Part shown: positions 12,898 through 14,338 of the stretch, piece after piece
Layout of the letters: every line of letters starts with the position of its first letter
How positions within the stretch are numbered: the first letter of the stretch is position 1
Assembly (NCBI GenBank): GCA_947455585.1
Contig: CANGOY010000022.1
Coordinates: forward strand, 1-14,338
Length of the DNA stretch: 14,338 nt
Direction: 5' to 3'
DNA from: Comamonadaceae bacterium
GTDB taxonomy: Bacteria > Pseudomonadota > Gammaproteobacteria > Burkholderiales > Burkholderiaceae_C
The notes under the pieces: model-generated
Told to the model about the DNA's origin: nothing
What the model saw: only the letters and a program-made list of their open reading frames with translations
Databases searched by the model: none
Made by a program: the position numbers and the translations under genes

Positions 12898-14338
12898 TTA
12901 ATGGATGCGCATACCGGGTTTTGCACCTGGCCATGGGTGCAAGACGTAAATGCCAGCATCGGTCTTGTCATCTGCATGGCTGGCGGCGAGCACCATGCCT
13001 TCAGACACCCCAAACTTCATCTTGCGCGGGGCCAGGTTGGCCACCATCACCGTGAGTTTGCCCTTGAGGTCTTCGGGCTTGTACATGCTGGCCACGCCTG
13101 AAAACACGTTGCGCGTTTTGCCTTCGCCCACATCGAGCGTGAGGCGCAGCAGTTTGGTGGAGCCTTCCACCGCTTCGCAGTTGACGATTTCGGCAATACG
13201 CAAATCGACTTTGGCGAAGTCGTCGATGCTGATGGTGGGGGCGATTTCTTCGCCACCAGGCGTGACTTTTTCTTCCACCACGACTGGGGGTTCAAACAGA
13301 GCTTCGAGTTGTTCGGGGGTGACGCGTTGCATGAGGTGTTGGTAGGGTTGAATGCTGGCCACGTTGCCTGTGGTGTTCCAGTTTTGCATGGAGGTGCCAG
13401 TGAAACTTTCAACGGCTTGGGCCAATGAAGGCAACACAGGGGCCAAGTAGCGGCTCAGCTCGGAAAACGCGTTGATGAGCAACGAACACACTTGGTGCAA
13501 GGCTTCGTTGTTGGCGGCGTCTTTGGCCAAGTCCCAAGGCTTGTGCTGGTCTACATACGAATTGACCTTGTCGGCCAGCAACATGATTTCGCGAGCGGCT
13601 TTGCCGTACTCGCGTGCGTCGTAGGCTTGGGCGATGCTGTCTTTGGCGGCGTGAATGTCGCTCAACAGCGCGGTGCCTTGCTCGCCAAAACTTTGAGTGA
13701 GCTTGCCTCCAAAACGCTTGGTCAAGAACCCAGCCGCACGCGATGCGATGTTGACGAACTTGCCAATTAAATCGCTGTTCACGCGCAGCATGAAATCTTC
13801 AGCATTGAAGTCGATGTCTTCGTTTTTGTTGTTGAGCTTGGTGGCCAGGTAGTAGCGCAGCCACTCGGGGTTCATGCCCAGGCTGAGGTACTTGAGCGGG
13901 TCCAGGCCCGTGCCACGGCTCTTGCTCATCTTCTCGCCGTTGTTGACGGTGAGAAAGCCGTGCACAAACACGTTGTTGGGTGTTTTGCGGCCACTGAAGT
14001 GCAGCATGGCGGGCCAGAACAGGGTGTGGAACGTGACGATGTCTTTGCCGATGAAGTGGTATTGCTCCAGCTTGTCGTTGGCCATGTAGGCGTCGTAGTT
14101 CTCGCCACGTTTGTCGAGCAAGTTTTTCAGCGAAGCCAAGTAGCCCACAGGCGCGTCGAGCCACACATAGAAGTATTTGCCAGGTGCGTCTGGAATTTCG
14201 ATGCCAAAGTAAGGCGCGTCACGCGAAATATCCCAATCGCCCAAGCCTTCGCTGGTCGTGCCATCGGGGTTGGTGCGCACGCTGAACCACTCTTTGACCT
14301 TGTTGGCCACTTCGGGTTGCAGTTTGCCGTCTTGGGTC
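12898..14338 (-). CDS. metG: Methionyl-tRNA synthetase, C-terminal part
   Basis: Cytosolic enzyme charging tRNA-Met with methionine. About 480 residues are visible. The frame stays open to the right edge, so the N-terminus with the HIGH motif lies outside the window; the GTG at 14310 is internal. Seen: WDISRDAPYFGIEIPDAPGKYFYVWLDAPVGY, typical of the catalytic domain; FIGKDIVTFHTLFWPAML; the KMSKS ATP-binding signature (bases 13932-13918); the anticodon-binding helical domain; and a C-terminal EMAP-II/Trbp111-like tRNA-binding domain from about IDDFAKVDLRIAEI to the end (bases about 13230-12898), as in dimeric bacterial MetRS. The sequence looks intact. It is followed closely by the DauA-like transporter. 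Confidence 0.97.
   Translation of the reverse strand, partial: TQDGKLQPEVANKVKEWFSVRTNPDGTTSEGLGDWDISRDAPYFGIEIPDAPGKYFYVWLDAPVGYLASLKNLLDKRGENYDAYMANDKLEQYHFIGKDIVTFHTLFWPAMLHFSGRKTPNNVFVHGFLTVNNGEKMSKSRGTGLDPLKYLSLGMNPEWLRYYLATKLNNKNEDIDFNAEDFMLRVNSDLIGKFVNIASRAAGFLTKRFGGKLTQSFGEQGTALLSDIHAAKDSIAQAYDAREYGKAAREIMLLADKVNSYVDQHKPWDLAKDAANNEALHQVCSLLINAFSELSRYLAPVLPSLAQAVESFTGTSMQNWNTTGNVASIQPYQHLMQRVTPEQLEALFEPPVVVEEKVTPGGEEIAPTISIDDFAKVDLRIAEIVNCEAVEGSTKLLRLTLDVGEGKTRNVFSGVASMYKPEDLKGKLTVMVANLAPRKMKFGVSEGMVLAASHADDKTDAGIYVLHPWPGAKPGMRIH

Noticed and set aside
1..14338. CRISPR array, prophage, insertion sequence or defence system
   Set aside because: No regularly spaced repeats, transposase, integrase or phage-like genes; nearly all sequence is accounted for by housekeeping genes.

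Overview
The window looks like chromosomal housekeeping DNA from a betaproteobacterium, most likely of the order Burkholderiales and family Comamonadaceae (Limnohabitans/Rhodoferax-like). This is inferred from the proteins as I recognise them (DUF3460 next to scpA, a gpmA-ctpA-moeB cluster, a rhodanese-grxC-secB-gpsA cluster, PanB/PanC style) and from moderately high GC with GC-rich third positions. No database search was possible.

Layout. 1-178 has no convincing gene. 179-1861 (-) is a SulP anion permease with a STAS domain. It diverges from a small exported thermonuclease-like protein (1937-2449, +). A minus-strand group follows, transcribed gpmA -> ctpA -> moeB (5540 down to 2488): phosphoglycerate mutase, a C-terminal processing protease and an E1-like adenylyltransferase. 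Diverging from gpmA is a plus-strand group: membrane-anchored rhodanese -> grxC -> secB -> gpsA (5632-7902). This is the same order as yibN-grxC-secB-gpsA in E. coli. A well-formed terminator hairpin sits between grxC and secB. The right half is all minus strand: metG (5' end outside the window) -> a second, DauA-like SulP transporter -> DUF3460 -> scpA -> panB -> panC, ending at 8229.

The most unusual part is the 326-base gap between the convergent ends of gpsA and panC (7903-8228). It holds two large hairpins. Each has 23-bp arms, and the arm sequences of the two hairpins are unrelated. Both enclose the same 27-nt core (26 of 27 identical), in opposite orientation on the DNA. Each core is therefore in the same sense relative to the gene upstream of it, so the gpsA and panC mRNAs would both carry the same loop on a different stem in their 3' untranslated regions. 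Stems that vary in sequence but keep pairing around a constant loop suggest a repeated structured element (RNA or hairpin DNA) that I do not recognise. It is the best candidate here for something undescribed.

Functionally the genes cover glycolysis, thiol redox chemistry, protein export, phospholipid precursor synthesis, pantothenate/CoA synthesis, chromosome segregation, methionyl-tRNA charging and anion uptake. There is no sign of phage, insertion sequence, CRISPR or defence genes.
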